From Anthracocystis setariae (taxonomy: Eukaryota; Basidiomycota; Ustilaginomycetes; Ustilaginales; Ustilaginaceae), in contig CAKMXJ010000002.1 in assembly GCA_928724745.1 (NCBI GenBank), forward strand, positions 1,426,001 through 1,490,000: a stretch of 64,000 nt of DNA, given 5' to 3'. The number at the start of each line of letters is the position of its first letter. The stretch's first letter is position 1. Positions 30,388 through 41,619 of this stretch are shown here, in pieces. The position numbers were made by a program, and so were the translations under genes. The notes under the pieces were generated by a model. It searched no databases. It worked only from the letters and a program-made list of their open reading frames with translations, and was not told where the DNA came from.

Positions 30388-30862
30388 ATGTCGGCCACAA
30401 CATCCCTCGCCGCACCCACTGCGCCTACAACATCGTCCACCTCTTCGGCAGCATCGAGCTCATCTCACGCTGACACCACGGCCACCAAAGCGCCAGAGAC
30501 CGTGCATCCAGCCGACATCTCCTCCCCTCACCAACTGATCGACTGGGTCGACACCGTCCTAGGCCAACTCGAATCCAGATTCAACGATATGAATTCTCAA
30601 GTCTCCGCTCGAAGTAAGTCACCCTCCCACCCCAAAACAGCATCACAGAATGAAGAGAGGACTGAGGCTGACCTCTGGCAATGTACGCAAACAGTGACCG
30701 AGATGAGCACGCGAATCGACGCTCTCGAGAACTCGATACAAGGTGAGTCTAGTGCTCTACAAACCAAAGAGACGTGCAGTGGTGACTGACACATCCATAA
30801 CACCATTTGCAGAATTGATCCAAGGAACCCTCGCACCCGTCACGCCTTCACAAGAAGCATAA
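30388..30862 (+). CDS. HSBP1: Heat shock factor-binding protein 1 (HSBP1) homologue, three exons
   Basis: Exons 30388-30613, 30695-30742 and 30813-30862 join to a 107-aa protein. Donors are GTAAGT and GTGAGT; acceptors are AACAG and TGCAG. The spliced product has an Ala/Ser/Thr-rich N-terminus and then the conserved coiled-coil core: VDTVLGQLESRFNDMNSQVS, then MSTRIDALENSIQELIQG. This matches HSBP1, a small hexameric/trimeric coiled-coil protein that binds the trimerisation domain of heat shock factor and also has a WASH-complex assembly role in some eukaryotes. The core spans all three exons, which confirms both introns. A second ATG upstream at 30331 is in frame, but 30388 (TCAACATGTC) is preferred. 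Confidence 0.88.
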
Positions 30863-31006
30863 TCTGCACATGCACATATACCACTCGACGCTTCACACAC
30901 TGTACAGTACCTGTCGGAAAGTATTCGCACGGTCGCGTTTTTTGAATTTTGTGTAACATAAAATTACACACACTCTTTTGATCATCAGTTCTCAGCATTC
31001 AAGTTC
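30863..31006. other. HSBP1 3' flank
   Basis: Short AT-richer stretch with a TGTACAGTAC motif at 30901-30910 and no gene. Confidence 0.4.
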
Positions 31007-31304
31007 TTATACCTTTGCTTGTTTGTGCTGGACTGACAGTGTATTGGGAACAGTGTCAGTGGCTGTGAGCTGACATTGTTTGAATGGTTGAGTGGTCTTC
31101 TGTGCTTGATCAAGCTGTGCTATACCAGTTTTGCTGCAAATTGTCAATTGAGCTGAAATCAAGGGAAAAAAGTAGGCGATACCTCAATGCTGCGTCCACA
31201 GCATTGACGATGTCTTGATGGTCTCTCTGGTGAGGGCAGGCTTGAATCAAGCTGACCACCAAAGCAGCTGCCAAGATCAACAGCAGCTCAGAGCTGCAAG
31301 CCAT
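31007..31304 (-). CDS. Candidate small secreted peptide (two exons, tentative)
   Basis: An ATG at 31304 opens a frame beginning MACSSELLLILAAALVVSLI, a textbook signal peptide with likely cleavage after QA, followed by CPHQRDHQDIVNAVDAALR. The unspliced frame stops after 64 residues. A GT at 31182 and a TTTGCAG at about 31134 define a possible 49-base intron; splicing keeps the frame open to a TAA at 31007-31009, giving an 82-aa product with Cys residues at 3, 23 and one near residue 61. No family is recognised. In a smut fungus such a small secreted protein would be an effector candidate, but the intron is unusually short and the sequence may be a chance or decayed frame. The ATG context and the signal peptide are the only strong points. 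Confidence 0.3.
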
Positions 31305-31636
31305 GAAGTGTCAGACAGTGTTGGTCAAATCTCTTAACAAGCATGCTTCCTCTTTGTTGCTAGCAAGCTGTACTGTACCTATGTACTACCACCTGAGCTT
31401 CATGAGCAATGAACATTCCCATGCTGAGCATCAAGCTATCTAGCTGGTATGGTCTTTACATTGCTGTATACTGTTGGACACCATCAAATTTATTCACAAC
31501 CATGAAGAGAAATTTGAAAATTCAAAATCGTCCGGAAACTTTCCGACAGGTACTGTACAGTACTCTATCGCACTCGCACTCATCGAACCCTTGTTCTCTC
31601 TTGAATCTCTTCTCGTTCCGCATTTCAAAACCCCCA
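31305..31636. other. Intergenic DNA between the candidate secreted peptide and the EH gene
   Basis: Contains TACTGTAC-type motifs at 31371 and 31551 and the 3' flank of the EH-domain gene. No gene seen. Confidence 0.4.
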
Positions 31637-33886
31637 CTACATCGGCAATGGCGGTGGTGGCGGGACCCTCCTCCCCGCCGCCGCTGTCGCGTCTTTCTTC
31701 TTACTCTTCTTCTCTGCGCGCAACCTCTTCTTCTTCTGCTTGCGTTCGAGCTCTGCATCGATGCACGACAGTGCTCGAACGAACGCGTCTTTCCCCAATC
31801 CGCTTCGACCCGCATCCTCGGAAGATTGCAACGACACGGCTTGATCCCACACCTGTTCGAGAAACGCAGGACTGAGTTTAGAACGCGTCCAAATCTTGCG
31901 TACTGTCTTGGCCGACAGACGAGGGGACGGCTTAGTCGAAGTGATGGACGAAGCTTGAGTCGAAGTGGGATTGGAGGATGCAGCTGATGGGGAGGAGTCT
32001 GATTCGAACCACCCTCGAAGTGCCTGTACCCCACCGGGTGCACTTGCTCGCCGCTGACCCTCTTCCTCACCTTTCGAGCTCACCCCCTCCCCCTCTACCA
32101 CATTCTTACCTCTACTGATGCGTCGCGCATGTCTCGCCACCACCGTATCAAACAACTCCTCATACCTCTGCCTTGCCCGCTCATCCCTGGGCTCTCTCAA
32201 CCTCACCGCACCCCTTACCGGCTCGGCGAGCTGCACTGCCCTACCACTACCCCAAACCATCTCGCCCATCTCTGCCACTGCACTACCCGTCGAGTGCGCA
32301 CTCGTACTCCTCCGCATCGACGCGCCCCCCACATACCCCTGCTTACTCGGTGCCCCCTCTGCCAGCCCACCCCCACTCCTGCTTGCCGTTGAACTTTTGA
32401 ACAACGGTAGAGCGGATGCCGCCGTCCCAATGAGCGAGCTGACCACGCCTCCACCCGCACTCGACGTGGGACGCAGCGTCCCTGCCACTGGCCGACCGCG
32501 ACTCGGTGGCGGCAGTGCCGGATCCGATTCCAAACTCCTCTTGAGCTCCCCCGACGCATCGTCGCTCAACGAGATCGAAGTGAATACCGAACTGCCCGTT
32601 TTGCGATGCGATCCACTATTCCCACTTCCCGCACTACTCATGTTCCTCTGATGCGTCGGTGTCTTGGTCACAAGCGTTCGCTGTCGAGGCGGAGGCGGCG
32701 CTGCTGACTTGACTCCCTCTTCTCCGTTCGAATAGGTGCCGGAGCCGAACCGAAACCCACCGGCAGCACCGGGTCGGCGCGGTGGCGGTGGTTTGGTCGG
32801 CTTCTTTGGAATAGCGGGTGCTGGCTTCATGGGTGACTTCTGTCTTGTTTGATATCTTGTAGGTGCGTCCAACCTACCCCTCTCCACGGACTGGCCCAGA
32901 GTCGCACTTCGAGGAGGCAGCGCAGGAGGAGCATTGGTGCCAACAGCCCCATGCCTTTTGACCCCAGGAGTGTAGGTGGCGTAACCCACATTGCCCGCGC
33001 CCGTGCTCGATTTTGGCTTTGGCGTCGACGAAGGGGCGGGGAACTGTCCAAACTCTGAAATGGTAGGACTAGGCGCTAAGTTTGCTGGACGCGGTGGAAG
33101 TTTTGGCGTAGGGGCCGATCTGGTCGAAGACGTACTGCCATTTCTCGACTGATGGAGTTGTGGTGGGGGCAAGGACGCCGAATGCCTATCCGGCGAGGAT
33201 GAGCCAGATTGCATCACTGCATGCCCAAACATGGGACCATCATCCTCATCCGTGGCTTGATCGAGCACACTTGGGCTTGAAGTGCGGTTGAACAGCACGC
33301 TGCCATCTGGCGGTACAAACAGGCCGTGCAAACTTCGTGACGATGGAGTTGATCTGCCCGAGGCAGGCGCCGAGTTGGCGTTGGAATCGATGTCATCCGC
33401 AATGGACTTGCTTCGACTCCTCCTCATGGAAGAAGCAACCGGACTTGCGCTGGATCTCGGCAGACTCTTGTTCATGAGCTGATTGAGACTGAGACCGCTG
33501 TCCGACTTCTTGATGGGGGTGAGCTGGGGCGAAGGTGAGGCGCGGAATGCGGACGAGGGTGCACCAAGCATACCCGATGGCGAGGTAGCGGGGATGGATA
33601 TCGAGGGAAGATCAGGAGGGTGGAAAGGATTGTTGGACGAAGGCGGTAGGAGGCCATCGGAGTTCTTGCGTACACGTGGGGTGGACGAGGAGCGTGGGAC
33701 AGGATCTCTTGGGTCCGAAGCTGAGCGATGCGGTGTGTGCGGTGATGGTGCATTGTGGCGGTTTGGAGATTTGATGGCGAAACGGGTTGGTTGGGGGTCA
33801 GAGGAGGGGTTGCTGTGTTGTTCGAAGGCGGCGAGAGCTGCACGAAAGTTGATGGGCTGCGAGCCAGAGTCGGGAGAGTTGGCCAT
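31637..33886 (-). CDS. EH-domain protein of the Irs4/Tax4 type
   Basis: A 749-aa single-exon protein. Residues 1 to about 570 are Ser/Pro-rich and disordered with many basic and SP/TP sites. The C-terminus holds an Eps15-homology module in the arrangement known from yeast Irs4/Tax4: RDERARQRYEELFDTVVARH (near 578), LSAKTVRKIWTRSKLSPAFL and EQVWDQAV (near 652-675), then LGKDAFVRALSCIDAELERK (near 690-715). The very end is Lys-rich followed by VPPPPPLPM. Irs4/Tax4 bind NPF-containing partners such as the Inp51 phosphatase and influence phosphoinositide levels, cell-wall integrity and autophagy. EF-hand calcium ligands are not obvious. The ATG at 33886 is clear. Family call is fairly sure; the exact partner is inference. 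Confidence 0.75.
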   Translation of the reverse strand: MANSPDSGSQPINFRAALAAFEQHSNPSSDPQPTRFAIKSPNRHNAPSPHTPHRSASDPRDPVPRSSSTPRVRKNSDGLLPPSSNNPFHPPDLPSISIPATSPSGMLGAPSSAFRASPSPQLTPIKKSDSGLSLNQLMNKSLPRSSASPVASSMRRSRSKSIADDIDSNANSAPASGRSTPSSRSLHGLFVPPDGSVLFNRTSSPSVLDQATDEDDGPMFGHAVMQSGSSSPDRHSASLPPPQLHQSRNGSTSSTRSAPTPKLPPRPANLAPSPTISEFGQFPAPSSTPKPKSSTGAGNVGYATYTPGVKRHGAVGTNAPPALPPRSATLGQSVERGRLDAPTRYQTRQKSPMKPAPAIPKKPTKPPPPRRPGAAGGFRFGSGTYSNGEEGVKSAAPPPPRQRTLVTKTPTHQRNMSSAGSGNSGSHRKTGSSVFTSISLSDDASGELKRSLESDPALPPPSRGRPVAGTLRPTSSAGGGVVSSLIGTAASALPLFKSSTASRSGGGLAEGAPSKQGYVGGASMRRSTSAHSTGSAVAEMGEMVWGSGRAVQLAEPVRGAVRLREPRDERARQRYEELFDTVVARHARRISRGKNVVEGEGVSSKGEEEGQRRASAPGGVQALRGWFESDSSPSAASSNPTSTQASSITSTKPSPRLSAKTVRKIWTRSKLSPAFLEQVWDQAVSLQSSEDAGRSGLGKDAFVRALSCIDAELERKQKKKRLRAEKKSKKKDATAAAGRRVPPPPPLPM

Positions 33887-34290
33887 GATGTTAGTGGTAA
33901 AGCGAGTGGATTCGCGCCTGAACGCAGGCGGATTTCGGAAGTTGGATTAAGGACGGTTGATAAGCATGATGATTGGATCAGTGAAAGAAAAGGAAATGGG
34001 TTCAGAGATAGAGATGCAATATGATGGTGTTGATCGTGTGAGTCGAGCGAAATGAGAAAGCGAACAGAGACGCCGCGCTTTTGTGGGCTGTGCGTTGTGG
34101 AGGTCCTTCGCTTCGGCCTCCCTTTCACCGCCGTTATCAATTAATTAGCACTCCCCACCCTCATCGACGTTGCCCTCCTCCCTCTCACCAGCTTTTCAAG
34201 ACACACATCATATCTACCAGCTGAAACATCTCAGCCAACGTAGGCAAACACCTAGAACCCATATGAATCAATGTATCCGTTTAGTGTCAT
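33887..34290. other. Intergenic region, EH-gene promoter and SNARE gene 3' flank
   Basis: About 400 bases without a gene. Position implies the promoter of the EH-domain gene and the terminator of the Tlg1-like gene. Confidence 0.4.
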
Positions 34291-35205
34291 TCATATCAAA
34301 AACACCACCAAAAGCAACAGGAACAACACCACAATCAAGATCCACACGCACCAACCGCCCAATCTCTCGTCGCTTATCCTAATCACCTCGTCCATCTTTC
34401 GCATCGCTTTGCTCAGTCGACCCTGACTCTGCTCTACTTCGCCGTCAAAAGCATCGATGATTTCGATTTGCTCGCCGATTTCTTGTCCCATCATGCCCGC
34501 CTGGTTGCGTAATGACGAGAGCGTGGTGCCAATCTTGTCCAGCGTTGAGTCTTGTCTTGACATGAGGATCTTTCGACACACAAAGAGAAAGGGGAGGTAT
34601 ATGAGTATGCCGCATCACTTTTGTCAGCCATCGTGAGACTTACCTGTTGCTGCTCGCGTTCGAAAGCTTCTACTGCATTGTCGTCGTCGCCGTCAACGTT
34701 GATGCCGACCGAGTCGAATCTGCTTCCTCCAGCTCTTCCTGGTGGAGGAGACTCCTTGACCACCTTTGAAAGCGACTACACCCAATGAACAATGCAAAAC
34801 CACCAAGCACAAGTTGTTGTCAGTCTCATCCACTTGGGCCCTGCATTCATTCAGCACAGCTAGATGAAAAGGGGAGCCACTCACCTTGACTTCGGCCTCG
34901 CATTCCTGCACAAATGCCTTGCGACTCTTGAGCTCTTCTGGTGTCACTCCGAACCGCTCTGGCCCACTCCGTTCCACCACGACGACACTTTGCTTGACGT
35001 CCTCCACATCTTGCCTCAATCCTTCGATCGCATCGGATAATCGGTCGTACGTCGAGTCGATCTCGGAGGTATGATTGGAAGAGGGTCCTACGCCAGAGCC
35101 AGAGGTTTGGGAGACGAGCTGCTTGTATGATTGAAAGATGGAGCGCGCGGACGAGAGTGACGACTTGAGGTCCGATGCAAAGTCGTGATATGGATCGCGC
35201 GACAT
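34291..35205 (-). CDS. TLG1: Syntaxin-6/Tlg1-like t-SNARE, three exons
   Basis: Exons (minus strand) 35205-34885, 34775-34644 and 34569-34291 join in phase 0 to a 243-aa protein; donors are GTGAGT and GTAAGT. The N-terminal syntaxin-6 three-helix domain starts SRDPYHDFASDLKSSLSSAR. The Qc-SNARE motif follows in exon 3 (LMSRQDSTLDKIGTTLSSLR, then GEQIEIIDAFDGEVEQSQGR). The protein ends with a tail anchor, VWILIVVLFLLLLVVFLI, and no lumenal residues. It would mediate fusion at the trans-Golgi/early endosome. The exon-2 stretch SRFDSVGINVDGDDDNAVEA is a variable linker. An in-frame ATG at 35220 is possible; 35205 gives the conserved start. Length fits the family (about 220-255 aa). Confidence 0.88.
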
Positions 35206-35553
35206 GGTTGAGGTCCGCACCGTGTTCCCCAGTCAGCGTCCCCTTAGATGCGGTCGGCAAACGGTTTCCAGAGTAGAACCTCAAGGTATTGGCAGCTGAA
35301 ACGACGAGTCAAAGAGTCGAATGATGGTGGTGGCGGTGAGAAGAGGAGGAACCCGATAGCAGGGAATGGTGTGAAAGTGGGATAGACTGCATCGGCAGTT
35401 GCGTGCGAAACAGGCACGGACCCTTTCGGCTTCCCCGCTGTGATATTCCGATTGCCGCGATTCTTCTTGGGTCCAAAGTAACACTCGTACTTCCATTCTT
35501 GCTTCAATTCACACCGTCACGAGAAGCCACCGCATCAGATATCGGAAGGTGGC
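35206..35553. promoter_or_regulatory. Divergent promoter region of the TLG1-like and Med9-like genes
   Basis: About 350 bases between divergent ATGs. Presumed promoters by position only; no motif assigned. Confidence 0.4.
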
Positions 35554-36351
35554 ATGCAAGCCAACGACGCCACTTCCTCCATCCAGGCTCAGACGCAATC
35601 CGACGGGTCATCGGCGTCAGCCGACAAGCGGCGCATGGTGGTCGACCACTCGCAGGTCGGCGGGTCCGACCACCATTCTGGGTCCGACTCGCCTTTCAAG
35701 GAGGTAGGAAATAAGGGGGATCTCGAACCTCCCCTTCAGAGCACGTCACATGCGGAAACGGGAAGCTACGATAAGGGAGAAGGTGCGGAGATGGGGGCTC
35801 CCGGAGCTAATATCACACGCACTGCCGCTGAAGTCAAAGTGGACAACGCCCTCTTCGATCCCTCTCTCGCCTCTGGCCTGCTTCAGCAAATCAAGGACCT
35901 CCTCAGCCTCATCACCAAAGCCACCGAGCCTGAGGGAAACCTCTACATCCCCTCTGCTACCAACCTCGATTCCGCAACCACAGTGCAGGAAGACACATAC
36001 GAACCCTCGAACGGCGCCAACATCGCACTCGGCAGCATGGCCGTGGATGACGGTGACGACGATGCAACCCTTGCGTTCCTCACCAACGGCGGCTCCGCCA
36101 ATACCGTACGAAATAAAGGCACGCCTACACCGTTGTCGCATGAAATCGTCCAACGTGCCACCCACCTAAGCCACACCTTCAAGAAGCTCGAAGAAGCTGC
36201 GAAAACTTTGCCAGGTGGGATGGAGATGGGGTTGAATGAGCAGGCAAGGTTGCTGGGCGCGCTGGAGAGGTTTATACAGCGACAGGATTCGAGTCTCGCC
36301 AAACTAAAGGAAGGAGAAGAGGGGACGGAAGGGATCGAGGTGCAGTTGTAG
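35554..36351 (+). CDS. Hypothetical protein, possibly Mediator subunit 9 (Med9)
   Basis: A 265-aa single-exon protein. The first 100 residues are polar and disordered. A hydrophobic helix LLQQIKDLLSLITKATEP lies at about 108-125, followed by an acidic linker. A C-terminal helical segment runs from PLSHEIVQRATHLSHTFKKL through EEAAKTLPGGMEMGLNEQ to LERFIQRQDSSLAKLKEG. The order (hydrophobic helix with LL..., long insert, helix-LPG-helix with EQ and a terminal K-rich coiled coil) resembles the Med9/Cse2 domain of the Mediator middle module. Similarity is judged by pattern only and is weak; a generic coiled-coil protein is the alternative. The gene is surely coding: ATG in good context, no stops and a sensible composition. 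Confidence 0.6.
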   Translation: MQANDATSSIQAQTQSDGSSASADKRRMVVDHSQVGGSDHHSGSDSPFKEVGNKGDLEPPLQSTSHAETGSYDKGEGAEMGAPGANITRTAAEVKVDNALFDPSLASGLLQQIKDLLSLITKATEPEGNLYIPSATNLDSATTVQEDTYEPSNGANIALGSMAVDDGDDDATLAFLTNGGSANTVRNKGTPTPLSHEIVQRATHLSHTFKKLEEAAKTLPGGMEMGLNEQARLLGALERFIQRQDSSLAKLKEGEEGTEGIEVQL

Positions 36352-36607
36352 GTGGCGGCGGATGAGCGCAATGGAGAGTAGCGGTTTTCTAATCTAGGCT
36401 AGAAATAGATACAGTAGCTGATGGACGACACCTATGCCTCAGCAGATGGCCGGGTCGTGCAACCTCGCATTCACATCCTCACCCTCTTGGTCGATGCTAG
36501 ACTCGTCCACATCACTAGATCGCCGCTTGCATTCACACACATCGACACAATCCATTCACAAAAACAAACACATTCAGAGCAGAAAATCTTCCAACTTAAC
36601 CACCAAC

Positions 36608-39600
36608 CTAAAGATACAACGACGGAGAGAAGATGATACTACCCTCTCTCTCCAACATGGCCAACGTCTTTTCGAACTTCTCTGCCAACCCTTCATTCCC
36701 AATCGCCTTGGCTGCCTGGACCAATTGCCTGATCAACTCCTGCAACCTGCGCATGCACCGAATGATACTCCCCTCAAACACGTCGGTGAGCTTGCAGATC
36801 TCGGCAAACTTGGCCCCGTTGCACCACTGCAACACCAAATCCATGAGCTCCACCTTGAAGCTCGAGACATACTCCTCCTCTACGAGTTCGAGTTTGGATT
36901 CGATCGATACTTTGGCAATGCGACGTGCGGTTTCCTGCATGATGCGCAGGGGGGCGGCCAAGTCTTCCCTAAGTCGCGTTTGGGTGGTGGATTTCTCGCC
37001 AAACACGAAGCACGAGAGCAAAGCCGCACATTGCGGCGGAGTGAGGTCGTTGAACACACCATTGAAGATCATCTCGGTAAGCAACAGTTCATCACCCGTC
37101 GAGATCTCGCATGCAACACGACCCTTCTTCTCCACCACATCGTCGGTAGTCGTAAACCCAAGTCGACGCAGAACACGCTTGCGACACTTGAGCTCGTCCA
37201 GCTGCAAAACCGAGTGCGCCGCCGCGATCCTCTTAGCAATGCCTGCAACCACTTGCTCCGCCTCCTGCTTCTTCGCATAGGCCGCATAGAGCCGAGGCAG
37301 TTCGGGATCTTTGCGAAGTGGAGAGGACGAAAGCTTGTCGTCGAGAATCTTGATCTTCTCGACGAGGTGAGCAAAATCGTCGTCCTTGATTTTCATGTCC
37401 TTGATCGGATCGAGCAGCGGAACTCCCTTGGGGAAACGACGTTTCACTTCGACCAGGTTCTTGCGCACAGTTTCTCGGGGTTCGCTAGGTCGCAGATCCT
37501 TGGCGAGGAAGATGCGGATCCCGGACAAAGCCTGGATGGTCGAGAGGAGCACGGGTACGACCACCATCTCGCCCTTCTTGCCTTCAGGACAGGGGACGAA
37601 GTTGGCTGCGCTCTCAATGCCCTTCTTGTCTTTCTTGTCCGACGAAGAGCCGGAGCCAGAAGCACAGTGCAGCAACACGTCGACAACGTAGTGGTTCTGA
37701 GGAGGCGCATTGGGGTCGATCGCCGGTCCACGCTTGCCTGGAGTGTTGGGCAACCGCTTCTCGTACGAAACCACAGCTCCCCAGCCAAAGTCGAGATCCT
37801 CGTGGCAAACCTTGACCAGTCGACCAGGCTGCAAGAATGGCAGAACAAACGAAGGATGGGTGATGACGGTCTGAACGTCGGTACGAAGCGTCTCGAGTTG
37901 GTGCTTGACGTCGTAATATTCAGCCACCTCTTCCTCGCGCTCGACTTTGATAGCGTCGCGTTGCTCCTCGGCCGCCTTCTGCTCAGCTTCGAGCGCAGGG
38001 ACTGACGCGGCGTTCTGGAATTGGAAGAAACATCGTTCGAGCATGTACTCTGGCGAGATGCCTTCGACACGCATGAGGTTGAGGATCATGTTGTATCCGA
38101 GGTGGAAGGCCGAGTTGAGACGATCGGCCTCACCTTTGACCATGGTCTTGGCGGCACTAGGCTCGAGCTTCTCGTCAAACATCATGATGACAATTCCACG
38201 GTCGTCAAGGCCACGACGACCAGCACGACCCGACATCTGAATGAACTCGCCCGAGGTCAAGTTTCGGAACTCTTTACCATCCCACTTGTTGACAGCAGTG
38301 AAGACGACGGTCTTGGCGGGCATGTTGAGACCGATCGAGAACGTCTCGGTAGCGAAAAGGACCTTGATGAGACCCTCTTGGAAGAGAATTTCGATGACTT
38401 CTTTGAGGATGGGAAGCAAACCACCATGGTGGATGCCAATACCACGTCGAAGCAGTGGCAGGATATGTTCGATCTGAGGCAAACCACGATCCTCTTCCGA
38501 GAGCGCATTGATGGCATTGGAAAAGACCGTCGAAACCATCTCCTTTTCATCGTCGGTGTTGAACTCGAGCTTGCTCATCTGCAGCGCCAGCGCCTCGCAT
38601 TCACGCTTGGAGAAGGCGAAGACGATGACGGGGTTGTAATTCTTGACCATGATCATCTTGACGATCTTGTAGATGTCCGAGGGACCCTTCTTGCCTCCGT
38701 TGCCGCCCTTCTTCACCTGACCACGACGCTTGCCGCCACCTGCGTTCGGGTCAGCGACATCTTCGCCCTTTGAGTCCGCAAGGGCACCCATGGCTTTTTG
38801 GAAGTTGTCCTCGCGGAAGGTACCGCGCTCGTCGACGACCAGATGGATGCCTTCGCCGCCTTGAGGGAAGAGGTAGTGCTGGAGCGGAGTGGGACGGAAG
38901 TCGGTGTAGACGACGTGGCAAGGCTGAGCGTGAGTGTGTGCGATCCACTCTGCAAACTGCATGGCGTTGGGGATGGTAGCCGAGAGGAAAACGTATCGGA
39001 CCTTGCGTGGTAGAAGAATGATGGTCTCTTCCCAAACAACACCTCGTTCCTTGTCACGCATGTAGTGGATCTCGTCAAAGACGACCCACGCGACTTCACG
39101 CATGATCTCGGAACCGCGGTAAAGCATGGAACGCAAAATCTCGGTAGTCATGACGAGACACGAGGCGGAAGGATTGATGGTGACGTCTCCTGTCATGAGA
39201 CCGACGTCGCCAAACTCGGCGGTGAGTTCACGAAACTTTTGGTTGGAGAGCGCCTTGATGGGCGAGGTGTAGACCACACGCTGCCCATTCTTGAGACATT
39301 GAGCGATGGCGTACTCGGCGACCACGGTCTTACCGGCAGATGTGTGGGCCGAGACAAGGACGGATTCGTTGCGCTCGATGCACGAGACCGAGTTACGCTG
39401 GAAGGGGTCGAGGGTAAACTTGTACTCTTTGGCGGGGGGATCGTTGGGTACGTGCTGGGAGAGTGGAATGTAGGGGTAGTCGGGCGGAAGTGCAACTTGA
39501 TGACGCACCGAATGGGTGACGTGCATCTGCTTGGCTGCTGCATTGGCCGCCGAATCGGAAGTGGAAGCGCCGTCTGCGGAAGCACCGACGCTCGCATCGG

Positions 39601-40021
39601 CATCATCCGACGGGGCAAGACCGCCGTGCAAAGGGATGGATTGTGTGGCTTGGTCGGTGAACTCGTCCGTGACTACTGTAGGAACAGGCGCGGGCTTGTC
39701 CCTAGCCTCGCGCTTTTGACGCTTGGAAGGACCCGGTGCAGGTGCGCTATCGTCTGAAGCGTTTCCGTCCTCAGCATGGCCGTTGCTAGCTCGTGCCTTT
39801 GGGCCAGATGAGGCTGATGCAAAGGCATCATGTCCATTCTTGGAGTCGGAAGTTGACGCCTCTTTGGACTTGGAAGAGCTAGCTGCAGCTTTGGATGAAG
39901 GGGTGGCAGCGGCCTTGCTTCGCTTTTTCGACTTTTTGGAAGGCGACGAGCCAGATGATGTAGCAGGACTCGCTGCGGCCTCTGTGGGCGCGAGGAAATC
40001 GAAGAGACCGTCCGGATCCAT
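36608..40021 (-). CDS. MTR4: Exosome-associated Ski2-like RNA helicase Mtr4
   Basis: A 1137-aa single-exon DExH helicase, the TRAMP/nuclear exosome helicase that unwinds rRNA precursors and aberrant transcripts. After a Ser/Ala/Lys-rich N-terminus come [20 protein letters not shown], Walker [15 protein letters not shown] (near 226), [15 protein letters not shown], box [19 protein letters not shown] (near 316) and SATIPNA (near 342). The second RecA domain has [18 protein letters not shown] and [15 protein letters not shown]. The arch/KOW insert and a C-terminal DSHCT helical domain follow, ending [10 protein letters not shown]. The [11 protein letters not shown] element favours Mtr4 over cytoplasmic Ski2. 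A long antisense frame (36434-38005, +) is a codon-bias shadow. Divergent from UMP1. Confidence 0.95.
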   Translation of the reverse strand: MDPDGLFDFLAPTEAAASPATSSGSSPSKKSKKRSKAAATPSSKAAASSSKSKEASTSDSKNGHDAFASASSGPKARASNGHAEDGNASDDSAPAPGPSKRQKREARDKPAPVPTVVTDEFTDQATQSIPLHGGLAPSDDADASVGASADGASTSDSAANAAAKQMHVTHSVRHQVALPPDYPYIPLSQHVPNDPPAKEYKFTLDPFQRNSVSCIERNESVLVSAHTSAGKTVVAEYAIAQCLKNGQRVVYTSPIKALSNQKFRELTAEFGDVGLMTGDVTINPSASCLVMTTEILRSMLYRGSEIMREVAWVVFDEIHYMRDKERGVVWEETIILLPRKVRYVFLSATIPNAMQFAEWIAHTHAQPCHVVYTDFRPTPLQHYLFPQGGEGIHLVVDERGTFREDNFQKAMGALADSKGEDVADPNAGGGKRRGQVKKGGNGGKKGPSDIYKIVKMIMVKNYNPVIVFAFSKRECEALALQMSKLEFNTDDEKEMVSTVFSNAINALSEEDRGLPQIEHILPLLRRGIGIHHGGLLPILKEVIEILFQEGLIKVLFATETFSIGLNMPAKTVVFTAVNKWDGKEFRNLTSGEFIQMSGRAGRRGLDDRGIVIMMFDEKLEPSAAKTMVKGEADRLNSAFHLGYNMILNLMRVEGISPEYMLERCFFQFQNAASVPALEAEQKAAEEQRDAIKVEREEEVAEYYDVKHQLETLRTDVQTVITHPSFVLPFLQPGRLVKVCHEDLDFGWGAVVSYEKRLPNTPGKRGPAIDPNAPPQNHYVVDVLLHCASGSGSSSDKKDKKGIESAANFVPCPEGKKGEMVVVPVLLSTIQALSGIRIFLAKDLRPSEPRETVRKNLVEVKRRFPKGVPLLDPIKDMKIKDDDFAHLVEKIKILDDKLSSSPLRKDPELPRLYAAYAKKQEAEQVVAGIAKRIAAAHSVLQLDELKCRKRVLRRLGFTTTDDVVEKKGRVACEISTGDELLLTEMIFNGVFNDLTPPQCAALLSCFVFGEKSTTQTRLREDLAAPLRIMQETARRIAKVSIESKLELVEEEYVSSFKVELMDLVLQWCNGAKFAEICKLTDVFEGSIIRCMRRLQELIRQLVQAAKAIGNEGLAEKFEKTLAMLEREGSIIFSPSLYL

Positions 40022-40526
40022 TGTGGGAGAGCGCGTGGATCGTAATCAGGATGATGGCGGAGAGTTGGAACCCATGAAGGAGACAGAGTGGCAAACAGTG
40101 GGTACTGGTGCATCCAGAGATGCAGATAGTGACTGGCTCGAGAGGGTCCAAGGCTAATACATAGATTTGACTGCTGTGCTCTGTTGTGCTGGATTTTTCC
40201 TTCTACAGTAAGCCTAAACTTGGACCGCCAAAAAACTGCGAATAATTCTCTTTTTTTGAAATTTTCTCAACAAGAGAGCAGCACTCCACCTCTTCTACTG
40301 CTTAGTCACGCTCAGCACAGCAATCCTTCTAAATGACAATCTAACATGCCTCTCACTTGGCTCGTGATCGACTGCACTGAAACGAAAGGTGGACGCCTCA
40401 GCCATTTTGAGCGCTTCCAACACGCAACACACAGACGCTTTCCATACTCCACTTGAACGCTTCTTCACCTTGATCTCCATCTTGCAACCATCTCTGCTCG
40501 AACGCGTCTTCGATCAGCCATACAAT
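40022..40526. promoter_or_regulatory. Divergent promoter region of MTR4 and UMP1
   Basis: About 500 bases between the divergent start codons. The upstream extension of the UMP1 frame to 40389 begins with GTG and is taken as 5' UTR. No known element assigned (a PACE element GGTGGCAAA was not found). Confidence 0.4.
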
Positions 40527-41225
40527 ATGAACTCTGCATCGCAATCACAATCACACTCGCAGCTCGAGCCTAGCTATGCGCTGGTGCCGCCCAACTATGC
40601 CTCGCACACATCCACTTCGACCGCCTCCACTTCACACCCGGTCTTCGCAGGCGTCCACGATACGATGCGATACGGCCCCAAGAATGTACTTCACGACGTC
40701 TCAGTTCATTCGCATCACCCTGTGCAGAACAGGCTCGAAAACTGGGAGGCGACGCGCGACAACCTCAAGCTCACCATGCAGCGCAATATCCACGGTCTCG
40801 GTGCACCAGCGCACACGTTGATGGAAAGGAAGATCGTCAGTTATGTAAGTATTCCTCGTTAACAGCGTTGGTAGCTACGATTTGAGTACAAGCTCAAAAC
40901 AGCACGTATCAGAGCGTATGTTATACTGACCGTCCTGCTTCCTTTGCTTTTCCATCGTTGCCAATGCTAGAATCCGGCGTTTGATCCTACAACCAGCTCC
41001 AACTCGATCTCCAAGCTTCACCTCGATATCCTCAATGGCGACGACGAACGAATCGAACCACGCGACTTCTTGCCTTGTAAGTCTCACCCAACCTCTGTTG
41101 CTTCTAAGCCACTGTGCTGACCATCCTCGTCTATTCTGTTGGTTCTTTTGTCATGACGCACAGCCGAGATCTCTACCCACCTACCCGACATGCACACCGT
41201 CATGGAACGTCGTCTCGGCCTCTAG
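40527..41225 (+). CDS. UMP1: Proteasome maturation factor Ump1 (POMP), three exons
   Basis: Exons 40527-40844, 40971-41076 and 41164-41225 join to a 161-aa protein. Donors are both GTAAGT; acceptors are GCTAG and CACAG. Ump1 is the chaperone of 20S proteasome assembly and is the first substrate of the finished particle. Family marks seen are GVHDTMRYGPKNVLHDVS, HPVQNRLENWEATRDNLKLT, GLGAPAHTLMERKIVSYNPA across the first junction, SISKLHLDILNGDDERIEPR, and the end MHTVMERRLGL from exon 3. The junction frames are phase 0 and phase 1 and the conserved core crosses them, which supports the model. The N-terminus is Ser/Gln-rich, as is common in this poorly conserved part. Confidence 0.88.
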
Positions 41226-41619
41226 ATCTCAATCATCCCCCGTCCCCTATCCATTGTTGCCTTGTACAATAGTCTCATCTCTCGCACTCTCGATCAAACC
41301 GACTCGACTCAATTCTGCACCCAAATCTCGTGATCTGAAGCAACTCACCTTGAGTCTATGCGCTCACCACCGCAGTCTCTTCCTCCCCCCCACGCCCCAC
41401 GCCCCCCTCACCCTACCCCAATCGTCACCCCCTCCTGCATCTTGTCTCAACACACAGATCGTCTGAAAACTCGCTGTTGTCAAAAAAAAAAAAAAAAAAA
41501 AAAGGTATGATTGCTTAAAAAAAAAAAAAAGCTCGTCAACCACACGTTCATCATGCAGCGAATCGCACAAAGAGCCATAATCTATGTGTGATGACGGGAC
41601 CCCCATCCGAGCTGCAATG
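41226..41619. other. Convergent 3' region of UMP1 and the Zn2Cys6 factor
   Basis: Non-coding; contains two A-runs (22 A at 41482-41503 and 14 A at 41517-41530) separated by GGTATGATTGCTT. Probably 3' UTR sequence of the minus-strand gene or of UMP1. Confidence 0.5.

Noticed and set aside
36434..38005. 523-codon + strand open frame
   Set aside because: It is antisense to the well-supported MTR4 gene, starts within its 3' end, and has no recognisable domain; it reflects codon bias of the opposite strand.
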